From an uncultured Eubacteriaceae bacterium (GTDB lineage: Bacteria > Bacillota > Clostridia > Eubacteriales > Eubacteriaceae): 8,116 nucleotides of DNA. The stretch lies in the NCBI GenBank assembly GCA_947625585.1, contig CANQOZ010000050.1:1-8116 (forward strand), written 5' to 3'. The position numbers and the translations under genes are program-made. Numbering within the stretch: position 1 is the stretch's first letter; each line of letters begins with the position of its first letter. Positions 1-6,766 of this stretch are shown one piece after another. Under the pieces are notes generated by a model. The model saw nothing but the letters and a program-made list of their open reading frames with translations, was not told the origin of the DNA and did no database searches.

Positions 1-325
1 ATTCGGTTCTTATTTTCTGCTCTTTCTAAAGTATTAGAAAAATAGGTAACAGCAGTCTACAGTTCGTGTACTAGCAACACCATTAATGTTTATTAGCTTC
101 TATTTTGTCTATCTATTCAATGCCTTTGATGAAGGTAAATATGCCCTTATCTTAGGAGTAGTTCGCTGGTTATTTTTAAATATTCCAATGCTCTTTCTTC
201 TGGATAGAATCATCGGTATGAATGGATTAGTTTGGGCCCAGGTCACTGCTGATATTTTAAATGTTTTATTTTCAATTCTTGTTTATAACTATTACAGAAA
301 GCACCACTTTGCTACAGTTACTTAA
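1..325 (+). pseudogene. MATE-family efflux transporter, C-terminal remnant with two frameshifts
   Basis: The open part after the breaks (about 50-325) encodes a hydrophobic segment in which VRVLATPLMFISFYFVYLFN, then NAFDEGKYALILGVVRW and a GMNGLVWAQVTAD stretch follow the last helices of MATE (multidrug and toxin extrusion) proteins, cation-coupled exporters of the cytoplasmic membrane. Upstream, the matching sequence jumps between frames. Frame 1 reads IRFLFSALSKVLEK and stops at 43-45. The next conserved-looking piece, IGNSS, lies in frame 3 (from 42) and stops at 72-74. The rest is in frame 2. The breaks lie near an A-run at 38-42 and around 57-66. The ATG at 86 has no Shine-Dalgarno and falls inside a helix, so it is not a credible independent start. 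Two shifts so close together mean either gene decay or poor sequence quality at a contig edge. The N-terminal part lies outside the window. Family confidence is fair; pseudogene status is uncertain. Confidence 0.6.
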
Positions 326-328
326 TTT

Positions 329-353
329 AATAAAAATTCAGTGGAATTTTATT
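329..353 (+). terminator. Possible weak terminator hairpin after the MATE remnant
   Basis: An A/T-rich hairpin sits four bases after the MATE stop codon. The left arm at 329-339 pairs with the right arm at 344-353 over ten base pairs with one bulged A and a four-base AGTG loop. It has few G-C pairs, and the bases after it (CTATATTTC) are only partly T, so termination would be weak. It may equally be chance pairing in A/T-rich DNA. Confidence 0.35.
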
Positions 354-457
354 CTATATTTCAATTGAACTTTTTGGATTTATTTGAGATAAATAAGGGT
401 ATTTTTTATTTTGTGAGCAAAAAGCATTGATAGTGCCTTAAATTCAAGTTCTAGTTA

Positions 458-485
458 TTTACTTTAAAATCAACCTATATATAAT
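458..485 (+). promoter_or_regulatory. Promoter for the NSS transporter gene
   Basis: A perfect TATAAT at 480-485 is preceded after 16 bases by TTTACT (458-463), a four-of-six match to the -35 consensus. Transcription would start near 492, leaving a leader of about 24 bases before the ATG at 516. No other good pair was seen in the 190-base gap between the MATE remnant and this gene, which otherwise holds only A/T-rich sequence, including a small inverted repeat of TTATTT and AAATAA at 380-396. Confidence 0.55.
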
Positions 486-515
486 TAGAACTTAATGCTA
501 GAAATGATGTAAATT

Positions 516-1913
516 ATGGAAAAACAAGATAGAAGTACATTCACAGGAACGCTTGGGTTTGTCTTAGCAGCAGCTGGAAGTGCTGTTGGGCTGGGAAATA
601 TCTGGCGATTTCCTTATTTAGCTGCTAAAGACGGTGGTGGACTCTTCCTAGTAATATATTTAGTCCTAGCTTTAACTTTCGGATTTACCCTACTTATAAC
701 CGAAGTAGCAATTGGGCGTAAAACAAAACAGAGTCCATTAACAGCATATGGGAAAATTAAGAAGAAATGGAGAGGACTCGGCATTATAGCTTGTCTTGTT
801 CCAGTATTAATTCTTCCATATTACTGTGTTATAGGTGGATGGGTTGTCCAGTATTTTGGATTATATTTAACTAATCCACAATTCCGTGAAGGAACCGACG
901 TTTATTTTAGTAACTTTATCTCAAGTAGTGTTAATCCAATTCTAACAATGCTTCTGTTCTTATTGGTAACAGCTTACTTAGTTTATCGTGGTGTTGACAA
1001 GGGAATTGAGAAAACCTCTAGAATTTTAATGCCGCTATTATTTATTTTCATTTTAATTATAGCTGGATATTCCTTATTTTTAAGTTACACCGATGACTCA
1101 GGCGTTACAAGAACTGGATTACAGGGTTTCCTCATCTACTTAATTCCAAACTTTCAAGGAATTACTGTTGGAAGATTCTTCGAGATTTTAGTAGATGCGA
1201 TGGGACAGCTCTTTTTTAGCTTATCTGTTGCAATGGGAATTATGATAACTTACGGTTCTTACATGAAAGAAGACTCCAACTTAAACAAGTCGATCAATCA
1301 GATAGAAATCTTTGATACACTCATAGCTTTTTTAGCTGGTGTTATGATCATACCTGCAGTTTATGTTTTCTCCGGTTATGAAGGACTTGAATCTTCTGGA
1401 CCAGGACTAATCTTTATTGCATTACCGCAGATATTTGTTCATATGGGATTCTTCGGTTCTGTTTTAGGATTCTTATTCTTTGCAACTGTATTGTTTGCAG
1501 CTTTAACGAGTTCCATTTCTATTATGGAAGCAATAGTTTCAAGCTTTATGGATGAATTCCATCTGAATCGTAACAGAGCTGTTATTACCGTAACTGTCAT
1601 AACGATTATAATGGCAACCATTGTCTGTATGGGTTATAACATCTTAAACTTTGAACTAACGCTGCCAAACGGAACAACTGGACAAATCTTAGACTTAATG
1701 GATTATATAAGTAATTCTGTGCTTATGCCGCTTGTTGCAATCTTAACCTGTATTTTAATCGGCTGGCTTGCCAAACCGGATTACGTTATCAGTGAAGTCG
1801 AAAAAGATAGCGTTGTAATGGGAAGAAAAACTTTATACAAGATTATGATAAAGTACGTAGCTCCAGTTTTATTAATTATTTTGTTCTTAAAAGCTTTCGG
1901 ACTGTTTGGATAA
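516..1913 (+). CDS. Sodium-dependent amino-acid transporter, NSS (SLC6/LeuT-fold) family
   Basis: This 465-residue membrane protein imports an amino acid with Na+. TM1 (about 12-33) carries AAAGSAVGLGNIWRFPYL, the unwound-helix signature that forms the substrate and Na+ sites in LeuT. TM6 carries GQLFFSLSVAMGIMITYGSY (230-249). TM8 carries FAALTSSISIME (327-338), where A328, T331 and S332 match the LeuT Na2 ligands A351, T354 and S355. Asp267 aligns with LeuT Asn286, as in bacterial MhsT/Tyt1-type members where an acid here is linked to chloride-independent transport. The chain ends after the eleventh predicted helix (446-464), typical of the short 11-TM bacterial members rather than 12-TM animal ones. 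The substrate cannot be read from sequence; aromatic or other hydrophobic amino acids are plausible. The start fits the family N-terminus, but no clear Shine-Dalgarno precedes it. The gene has its own promoter and terminator and appears monocistronic. Confidence 0.93.
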   Translation: MEKQDRSTFTGTLGFVLAAAGSAVGLGNIWRFPYLAAKDGGGLFLVIYLVLALTFGFTLLITEVAIGRKTKQSPLTAYGKIKKKWRGLGIIACLVPVLILPYYCVIGGWVVQYFGLYLTNPQFREGTDVYFSNFISSSVNPILTMLLFLLVTAYLVYRGVDKGIEKTSRILMPLLFIFILIIAGYSLFLSYTDDSGVTRTGLQGFLIYLIPNFQGITVGRFFEILVDAMGQLFFSLSVAMGIMITYGSYMKEDSNLNKSINQIEIFDTLIAFLAGVMIIPAVYVFSGYEGLESSGPGLIFIALPQIFVHMGFFGSVLGFLFFATVLFAALTSSISIMEAIVSSFMDEFHLNRNRAVITVTVITIIMATIVCMGYNILNFELTLPNGTTGQILDLMDYISNSVLMPLVAILTCILIGWLAKPDYVISEVEKDSVVMGRKTLYKIMIKYVAPVLLIILFLKAFGLFG

Positions 1914-1917
1914 ATAT

Positions 1918-1941
1918 AGCCGGCACTGGGCCGGCTTTTTT
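1918..1941 (+). terminator. Intrinsic terminator of the NSS gene, between convergent genes
   Basis: A perfect 7-bp stem, AGCCGGC (1918-1924) and GCCGGCT (1930-1936), with a five-base loop is followed by a run of six T (1936-1941). It starts four bases after the transporter stop codon. The facing beta-galactosidase gene ends at 1940, so its stop codon (1942-1940) lies inside the T-run and the same stem starts a few bases after it. Read on the minus strand the tail is ATATTTATCC, a poor U-tract, so the element probably works mainly for the plus-strand gene and only weakly in the other direction. Confidence 0.9.
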
Positions 1942-4723
1942 AATTCATCCAAAATGAGAAATGGTATTCTTTCTCATTTAATCTATATTCTTCTTCAACA
2001 TCTGAACCCCACGAATCAATTCCACCTACACCCCGCATAAATCCACTAATCGTGACAACTGCCCTTGTTGGAGATGGTAATTCATGCTTATGATAGGCTT
2101 CCTGGAGTTGACCTGGAGTATAAGGGATTACTGAAAAGTTAAATAGTTTTTTATCACAATAGAAGTTCAAGAAACCTTTTATAGCGCTGTCAAGGGTAAA
2201 TTCTAGAGTATCCGTATGGTTTCCACTTTCTTGCGGAACTAAATGATTAGGTATTTCAACTTCTGATTTAAACTTACCTATTTTACCTAGCTTTCTGTCC
2301 GGATACGTTTCCCCTTCAATTCCAATCCATTCGTAAGCATCAATTGTTTCTGGTGTCTGAAAACGCCATCCAAAGAGAGGTAGACTCGGAGCTTCATCAG
2401 GGATTTTAACTTTATTATCTACTTTAATTAAACCAGAGCTATAGACAGTATAGGTAGTTTTAACATCTAACGATTCCATTACTTTTGAACCGTAGCTGTA
2501 TTCAACTATTACATAATCAGAAGTCTGTTCAATTAATTTTAGACTTTTAGTATAAAGTGAGTTTTCAACTGACTGCCATAAAGCTGAATCTTTTGAGAAA
2601 CCATTTCCAATATCATTTTCTGTTGGCGCTCTAAAAAAGGCTGGTTTTGGAGCTCTAAAAAACCATTCGAAAGATCCTAGTGTATATGAAGATGGTCCTC
2701 CTTCAGGCATTGAGAAGATTATTCCAAACGATTCTCCTTTTACACCTATAGCTCCATCACCCTTATAGACTTTAAGATCAAACCTCTTATTTAATTTAAA
2801 ACCAGAAATCTTTTCACTTAACTTTTGAGTAAGTGTTTTTAAAGTTTCACGATTTTCTCTATCAAGATCAGACTTAAGATTATCATCAAGGTAAGAGTAT
2901 TTTACTTCCTGCATAGCTGGTTTCTCTTCTAAGTCGGAGAAAACAATACCATTACCACTAAAGTTATAATCCGATTGTCTATCATCGAAGTCGCCACCAT
3001 AAGCTAAGAACTCACGACCATCATTGGTTTTTCTCCATAATGCCTGATCTTTGAAATCCCAGATAAATCCACCTTGGTATTTATCATATTTGTCAAAGAG
3101 ATCCATATAGGTGTTAAAACCACCTAAGGAGTTCCCCATATTGTGCATAAATTCACATAGAATAAATGGTTTCGATGGATTATTTTCTAAATATCCAATA
3201 ATATCTTCTGGCGGAGCATACATTCGACTTTCAACATCAGAAATATCGTCCCACTCTCTATTGTGGAAAGACCCTTCGTAATGAACTAATCTGGAGTTAT
3301 CTACTTCCCTAAAGTAGTCTGCCATTGCCATTAAGTTAGCTCCAGCAAATGATTCGTTTCCTACCGACCAGAATAAAATCGATGGATGGTTTTTATCCCG
3401 TTCAAACATTGATCTTGCTCTGTCTAATGAGACTTCTTTCCATTCCGGAAGATCACCAGGAACATTCCACTCCGGATCTACTTTCATCAGTTTCTGCCAA
3501 CTTCCGTGAGACTCCATATTAGCTTCATCGATTAAGTAAATACCATTTTCGTCACAGAGTTCATACCAGTAGCTTTGATTCGGATAATGGCTGGTCCTTA
3601 CTGCGTTTATATTATTTCGCTTGATTACTTCAAGATCATCTTCCATATCCTGGATTGTAATCGCTCTTCCCCTATTTGGATTCCATTCGTGCCGGTTGAC
3701 ACCTTTTATTTTCAGTCGATTATCATTTAGATAAATAACTCCATCCTTAAGTTCTAGCTTCCTAAATCCAATTTTATATGGAACTACCTGGATCGTTTCA
3801 CCATTCGTATTCTTAACCGTTAAGAGAGCTGAATAAAGGTTTGGAGAGCCATAATTCCAGAGCTTTACATCATCAATTGTAAAATTCTGGGAGATATAAG
3901 ACTTTCCTTCCTGGTCTAACTTAAGAGTTTCATCTATTATTGTTTTACCATCCGGATCTTCTAGAGTTAAATCAATAGTATAATCGGGTACTTCACTGGT
4001 AACTTTAAGTTCAATGTCTAAATTACCTGTAGATCCATTAACTTCTGTTTTAAACCAGACGTCATCAATATGAACCTTCGTCTTAGCATAGAGGTAGACA
4101 TCACGAAATATTCCAGAGAAACGGAACATATCCTGATCTTCAATCCAACTAGCACTTGAATTTTGGAAAACCTGAACAGCTAACCTATTGTTTTTATCTT
4201 TAATAAAAGGAGTTAGTTCAAATTCTGATGGAGTAAAGGAGTCCTCACTGTAACCTACAAAATTCCCGTTTAACCAAACATAGAATGCTTTCTCAACACC
4301 TTGAAAACTGATAAAAACACGTTTGTCCCTTAATTCAGGTTCAAGATCAAATTCTTTTAGGTAATTGGAAACGCTTGTTCTGGACTTATCAATTTTAGGT
4401 GGCCTAATATCTGAATGGGCATCCCATGGATATAGAGTGTTTATATACTGAATCCTTCCATTTCCCTGGAGTTCAACATGACCAGGAACATTTATATATC
4501 CAAACGGAGCTTCACTGAAGTTTTCATCATAGAAGTCTTCATATAAGTCGTCCATGGACGGACTAAATATAAACTGCCACCTGCCGTTTAAGTATTGTCT
4601 TAAAGAAGTTTTACCGAGTTTTATCTCCTCAATATTTAAGTAATTAACATGATCTGAGTGAGGTTCTAGCCGATTCACCTGAAACACTTCTGGATTTTCA
4701 AGCCAGCTGTAATCTGCTTTCAT
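1940..4723 (-). CDS. lacZ: Beta-galactosidase, glycoside hydrolase family 2, single-chain LacL-LacM-like
   Basis: This 927-residue cytoplasmic enzyme (no signal peptide) should hydrolyse lactose and other beta-galactosides. Residues about 1-210 are the jelly-roll sugar-binding domain (IEDQDMFRFSGIFRDV, 194-209), 215-325 an Ig-like domain, 330-610 the TIM barrel and 647-927 the C-terminal beta-sandwich (Bgal_small_N). The likely acid/base is Glu457 in FWSVGNES and the nucleophile is Glu524 in ILCEFMHNMGNS. Glu404 and His406 (ANMESHG) fit the Mg site, His379, Trp555 and Trp905 (GGIDSWGSDV) fit E. coli His391, Trp568 and Trp999. The N-terminus (WLENPEVFQVNRL) and KPAMQEVKY (601-609) resemble LacL of lactobacilli and the part after 647 resembles LacM, so both subunits are in one chain. 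The fourth Ig-like domain of E. coli LacZ is replaced by a charged linker at about 613-646. The gene is last in a probable three-gene operon. No strong Shine-Dalgarno is visible. Confidence 0.95.
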   Translation of the reverse strand: MKADYSWLENPEVFQVNRLEPHSDHVNYLNIEEIKLGKTSLRQYLNGRWQFIFSPSMDDLYEDFYDENFSEAPFGYINVPGHVELQGNGRIQYINTLYPWDAHSDIRPPKIDKSRTSVSNYLKEFDLEPELRDKRVFISFQGVEKAFYVWLNGNFVGYSEDSFTPSEFELTPFIKDKNNRLAVQVFQNSSASWIEDQDMFRFSGIFRDVYLYAKTKVHIDDVWFKTEVNGSTGNLDIELKVTSEVPDYTIDLTLEDPDGKTIIDETLKLDQEGKSYISQNFTIDDVKLWNYGSPNLYSALLTVKNTNGETIQVVPYKIGFRKLELKDGVIYLNDNRLKIKGVNRHEWNPNRGRAITIQDMEDDLEVIKRNNINAVRTSHYPNQSYWYELCDENGIYLIDEANMESHGSWQKLMKVDPEWNVPGDLPEWKEVSLDRARSMFERDKNHPSILFWSVGNESFAGANLMAMADYFREVDNSRLVHYEGSFHNREWDDISDVESRMYAPPEDIIGYLENNPSKPFILCEFMHNMGNSLGGFNTYMDLFDKYDKYQGGFIWDFKDQALWRKTNDGREFLAYGGDFDDRQSDYNFSGNGIVFSDLEEKPAMQEVKYSYLDDNLKSDLDRENRETLKTLTQKLSEKISGFKLNKRFDLKVYKGDGAIGVKGESFGIIFSMPEGGPSSYTLGSFEWFFRAPKPAFFRAPTENDIGNGFSKDSALWQSVENSLYTKSLKLIEQTSDYVIVEYSYGSKVMESLDVKTTYTVYSSGLIKVDNKVKIPDEAPSLPLFGWRFQTPETIDAYEWIGIEGETYPDRKLGKIGKFKSEVEIPNHLVPQESGNHTDTLEFTLDSAIKGFLNFYCDKKLFNFSVIPYTPGQLQEAYHKHELPSPTRAVVTISGFMRGVGGIDSWGSDVEEEYRLNEKEYHFSFWMN

Positions 4724-4747
4724 CTTAAATTCTTTCTTAAATTCTTA
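4724..4747 (-). repeat. Tandem 12-base duplication at the lacZ translation start
   Basis: On the plus strand CTTAAATTCTTT (4724-4735) is followed directly by CTTAAATTCTTA (4736-4747), identical in 11 of 12 bases. Read in the gene's direction this places two copies of GAATTTAAG immediately before the lacZ ATG. The only Shine-Dalgarno-like bases (AGAAAG) lie at the junction of the copies. The rest of the 77-base gap to the upstream gene shows no terminator and no convincing promoter, only a small dyad of GTTAA and TTAAC, so read-through from the upstream genes is likely. Confidence 0.7.
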
Positions 4748-4800
4748 GTTAAAATAATTAACCAATTTGTTGAAATTTTTTAAAGCCGTTAAACCTGTTT

Positions 4801-5919
4801 TTACCTATTATCAAAAATTTCAGCACATTCCTTAAGGAAAGTAGTAACACCTAATCCCTGTGGACAAGCTGATTCACACTGTAAGCATTCGATACAATCC
4901 GATGCTCTACCTTTATCTTCAACCGCCTGTTCGTATTCTTTAAAACCTTCATCTTCTAGTCCAAACGCAATCTGTTTGTTACGAGCTTTAAAAATTTCCG
5001 GAATTGGAATATTCTGAGGACAGTTTTCAACACAGTAATGACAAGCAGTACAAGGAATCGTTTCGAGATTATTGTAAACTTCCCTAACCTTATCGATTAC
5101 TTTCTGTTGTTCTTCTGAAAGCCCATTAAAATCTTTCATAACAGCAACATTATCTTGCATCTGTTCAAGATTGGACATTCCGGATAATACGGTAAGAACT
5201 CCAGGTAAATCAGCTGCAAAACGGATCGCCCAAGAAGCCATTGATGAATCGGGTTCTGCAGTTTTGAAAATTTCCTCAACTTCTTCTATTGGAGTTGCCA
5301 GTGTTCCGCCTTTAACTGGTTCCATAATAACTAGAGGTTTATTGTGTTTGCGAACGACTTCATAATTTTCCCTAGCAGCAATATCAGGTGAATCCCAATC
5401 GGCATAGTTAATCTGGAGTTGGACAAAGTCAACTTCAGGATGGTCAGTTAGGATTTCATCTAATAATTCTGGTCCAGAATGATATGAAAAGCCAAGATTC
5501 TTAATAACACCTTGATCCTTTAATTCTTTTAGTAGATCCCAAAGACCGTATTCTTCATATAACTTATAATTCTGAGTCATTAAGGCATGGAGAAGATAAT
5601 AATCAAAATAGCCAGCTCCAGTTCGTTCCAAACTCGTTTCAACTTGTTTTTTAACTTCCTCAGCACTTGGTTCGCCAAACCAGGCATTCATTTTAGTAGC
5701 TAGTTGATAGCTATCTCTTGGATAACGATCTACGAGAGCTTTCTTAATTACTTCTTCTGACTCTCCATTATCATAAACATAAGCTGTATCAAAATAGGTA
5801 AAACCATTATCTAAAAATTCATCTACCATTTGTGATGTTTCTTCAACATCAATTCTTCCGTCTTTTTTTGGCAATCTCATTAAGCCAAATCCTAATTTTT
5901 TAATGTCTTTATGTTCCAT
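4801..5919 (-). CDS. Aldo/keto reductase with C-terminal 4Fe-4S ferredoxin-like domain
   Basis: This 372-residue cytoplasmic oxidoreductase has two parts. Residues about 1-275 form the (beta/alpha)8 aldo/keto reductase barrel, with the family tetrad Asp44, Tyr49 (FDTAYVY), Lys76 (ATKM) and His111 (LLHAL). Residues 285-365 carry two cysteine clusters, C290-x2-C293-x2-C296-x3-C300-P and C342-x2-C345-x2-C348-x3-C352-P, each suited to a 4Fe-4S cluster. This is the layout of the COG1453-type predicted oxidoreductases, normally about this length, found mostly in anaerobes and fermenters. Family members reduce carbonyls with NAD(P)H; the clusters suggest electron transfer to or from another partner. 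The physiological substrate is not known from sequence. The start is set by its overlap with the upstream oxidoreductase gene (shared A in TAATG) and a Shine-Dalgarno inside that gene. It lies upstream of lacZ on the same strand, 77 bases away. Confidence 0.93.
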   Translation of the reverse strand: MEHKDIKKLGFGLMRLPKKDGRIDVEETSQMVDEFLDNGFTYFDTAYVYDNGESEEVIKKALVDRYPRDSYQLATKMNAWFGEPSAEEVKKQVETSLERTGAGYFDYYLLHALMTQNYKLYEEYGLWDLLKELKDQGVIKNLGFSYHSGPELLDEILTDHPEVDFVQLQINYADWDSPDIAARENYEVVRKHNKPLVIMEPVKGGTLATPIEEVEEIFKTAEPDSSMASWAIRFAADLPGVLTVLSGMSNLEQMQDNVAVMKDFNGLSEEQQKVIDKVREVYNNLETIPCTACHYCVENCPQNIPIPEIFKARNKQIAFGLEDEGFKEYEQAVEDKGRASDCIECLQCESACPQGLGVTTFLKECAEIFDNR

Positions 5920-5934
5920 TAAATTCTACCTTCT
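5917..5934 (-). promoter_or_regulatory. Translational coupling site: TAATG overlap and internal ribosome binding site
   Basis: The stop codon of the upstream oxidoreductase (5921-5919) and the start codon of the aldo/keto reductase (5919-5917) share one base, forming TAATG on the minus strand. An AGAAGG Shine-Dalgarno (5934-5929) lies nine bases upstream, inside the end of the first gene. The arrangement indicates co-transcription and coupled translation of the pair. Confidence 0.85.
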
Positions 5935-6551
5935 GAAATTCTTTCTAGTACATCTTTCATATCATCTTTAGCTAAAGCTCCAGGAATAACGTATTTCTGA
6001 TCAATAATAAAATAAGGAACTGCTTGAATCAGATTAGCTCTTGCTACATCTTCATCAATTCTTACCTCATTAGCAAACTTGTCAGAACTTAGAAATTCTC
6101 GGACTTGATTTTCGTCCATTCCAACATTTATGGCAGCTTCAACTAAAGTTTCAATATCAGCAAGTTCTTTTAAGTCAATAAAATAGGCTTTATAGAGCTC
6201 TTCTGCGAGTTCATTCTCTAATCCCAAAGTTTTTGCAAACTTCGTTAGCCTATGAGCATTAAAAGAGTTGGTACTTTTAGCATTAAAGTAATCCATGTTA
6301 AGACCAGCATCTTTTGCCTGTTTATTAATTGACTCGATACGTTTTGAGGCTTCTTCGGTTGTTAAGTTGTATTTTTTTGAAAATCGATCGAGAGTAGAGG
6401 CATTAGATTTTGCTGGAGCATCTGGATTTAATTCAAAGGAGTGCATGGAAACTTCTAGCGGTAGATCCAGCTCATTAGCAGCGGTTCTTAAATTGGTTAT
6501 CCCTATATAACAAAAGGGACAGTTGTAATCTGAGAAATAATCAATATTCAT
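5919..6551 (-). CDS. DsbA-family (FrnE-like) thioredoxin-fold oxidoreductase
   Basis: This 210-residue protein begins with a thioredoxin strand, DYFSDYNCPFCYIG, holding a redox CPFC motif at Cys11-Cys14. A helical insertion follows at about 45-150, and the fold returns at AVPYFIIDQKYVIPGA (177-192), where Pro179 is the likely cis-proline facing the active site. That order, the length and the lack of a signal peptide match the cytoplasmic FrnE subgroup of the DsbA family, related to HCCA isomerase and kappa glutathione transferases, rather than exported DsbA. Members act as thiol-disulfide oxidoreductases or chaperones linked to oxidative or metal stress; the client here is unknown. It is the first gene of the minus-strand run and overlaps the aldo/keto reductase by one base. 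No Shine-Dalgarno precedes the ATG, but the family motif begins only a few residues in, so a later start is excluded. Confidence 0.92.
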   Translation of the reverse strand: MNIDYFSDYNCPFCYIGITNLRTAANELDLPLEVSMHSFELNPDAPAKSNASTLDRFSKKYNLTTEEASKRIESINKQAKDAGLNMDYFNAKSTNSFNAHRLTKFAKTLGLENELAEELYKAYFIDLKELADIETLVEAAINVGMDENQVREFLSSDKFANEVRIDEDVARANLIQAVPYFIIDQKYVIPGALAKDDMKDVLERISEGRI

Positions 6552-6575
6552 AATTCAATGATAATTTAATCCAAA

Positions 6576-6604
6576 GTTATATTTATCGTCAAGGTAATTG
6601 ACAT
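6576..6604 (-). promoter_or_regulatory. Candidate promoter of the FrnE-like / aldo-keto reductase / lacZ run
   Basis: On the minus strand TATAAC (6581-6576), five of six to the -10 consensus, follows ATGTCA (6604-6599), four of six to the -35, after 17 bases. Transcription would start near 6569, giving a leader under 20 bases. A competing pair is TTGACG (6592-6587) with TAAATT (6568-6563), which would start only a few bases before the ATG. Both are predictions by eye; choice between them is open. Confidence 0.4.
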
Positions 6605-6725
6605 AATTTTTGTTTAAAGCATTCAGAATGAGTTTAATTTAAAAAAATCTTCTATATTTCTTATATCTAAAAGTTAATGGGTAAATAATAATATAGTTTT
6701 AAAGAATATGACTTCATTAGAACAA

Positions 6726-6753
6726 AATTCCATTTGACATCTTTAATGGAATT
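6726..6753. repeat. Perfect 9-bp inverted repeat before the lipoprotein ribosome binding site
   Basis: AATTCCATT (6726-6734) and AATGGAATT (6745-6753) are exact reverse complements separated by ten bases. The right arm ends two bases before the AAGGAG Shine-Dalgarno at 6756-6761. There is no T-run after it, so it is not a terminator. It could be an operator for a dimeric regulator or an RNA hairpin next to the ribosome binding site. The remainder of the 215-base gap to the divergent FrnE-like gene is A/T-rich. It contains a perfect TTGACA at 6598-6603 on the plus strand without a good -10 partner. Confidence 0.65.
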
Positions 6754-6755
6754 AG

Positions 6756-6761
6756 AAGGAG
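6756..6761 (+). promoter_or_regulatory. Ribosome binding site that fixes the lipoprotein start at 6767
   Basis: AAGGAG lies five bases before the ATG at 6767. The frame is open back to a TTG at 6734, but that codon is part of the dyad, lacks a Shine-Dalgarno, and would put eleven residues including acidic ones before the Lys-Arg-Arg of the signal peptide. The ATG at 6767 is therefore preferred. Confidence 0.9.
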
Positions 6762-6766
6762 AAATT

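Noticed and set aside
1439..1621. Minus-strand reading frame of 60 codons inside the NSS gene
   Set aside because: It lies entirely antisense to a conserved transporter and shows no domain or ribosome binding site.
5171..5365. Plus-strand reading frame inside the aldo/keto reductase gene
   Set aside because: It is antisense to a well-conserved barrel domain and has low-complexity Ser/Thr-rich content typical of a shadow frame.
6295..6510. Plus-strand reading frame inside the FrnE-like gene
   Set aside because: It is antisense to a conserved thioredoxin-fold gene, with no initiation signals.
6734..6766. Upstream TTG start for the lipoprotein, adding eleven residues
   Set aside because: It has no Shine-Dalgarno, lies within the inverted repeat, and puts acidic residues before the signal peptide, while ATG 6767 has AAGGAG at ideal spacing.
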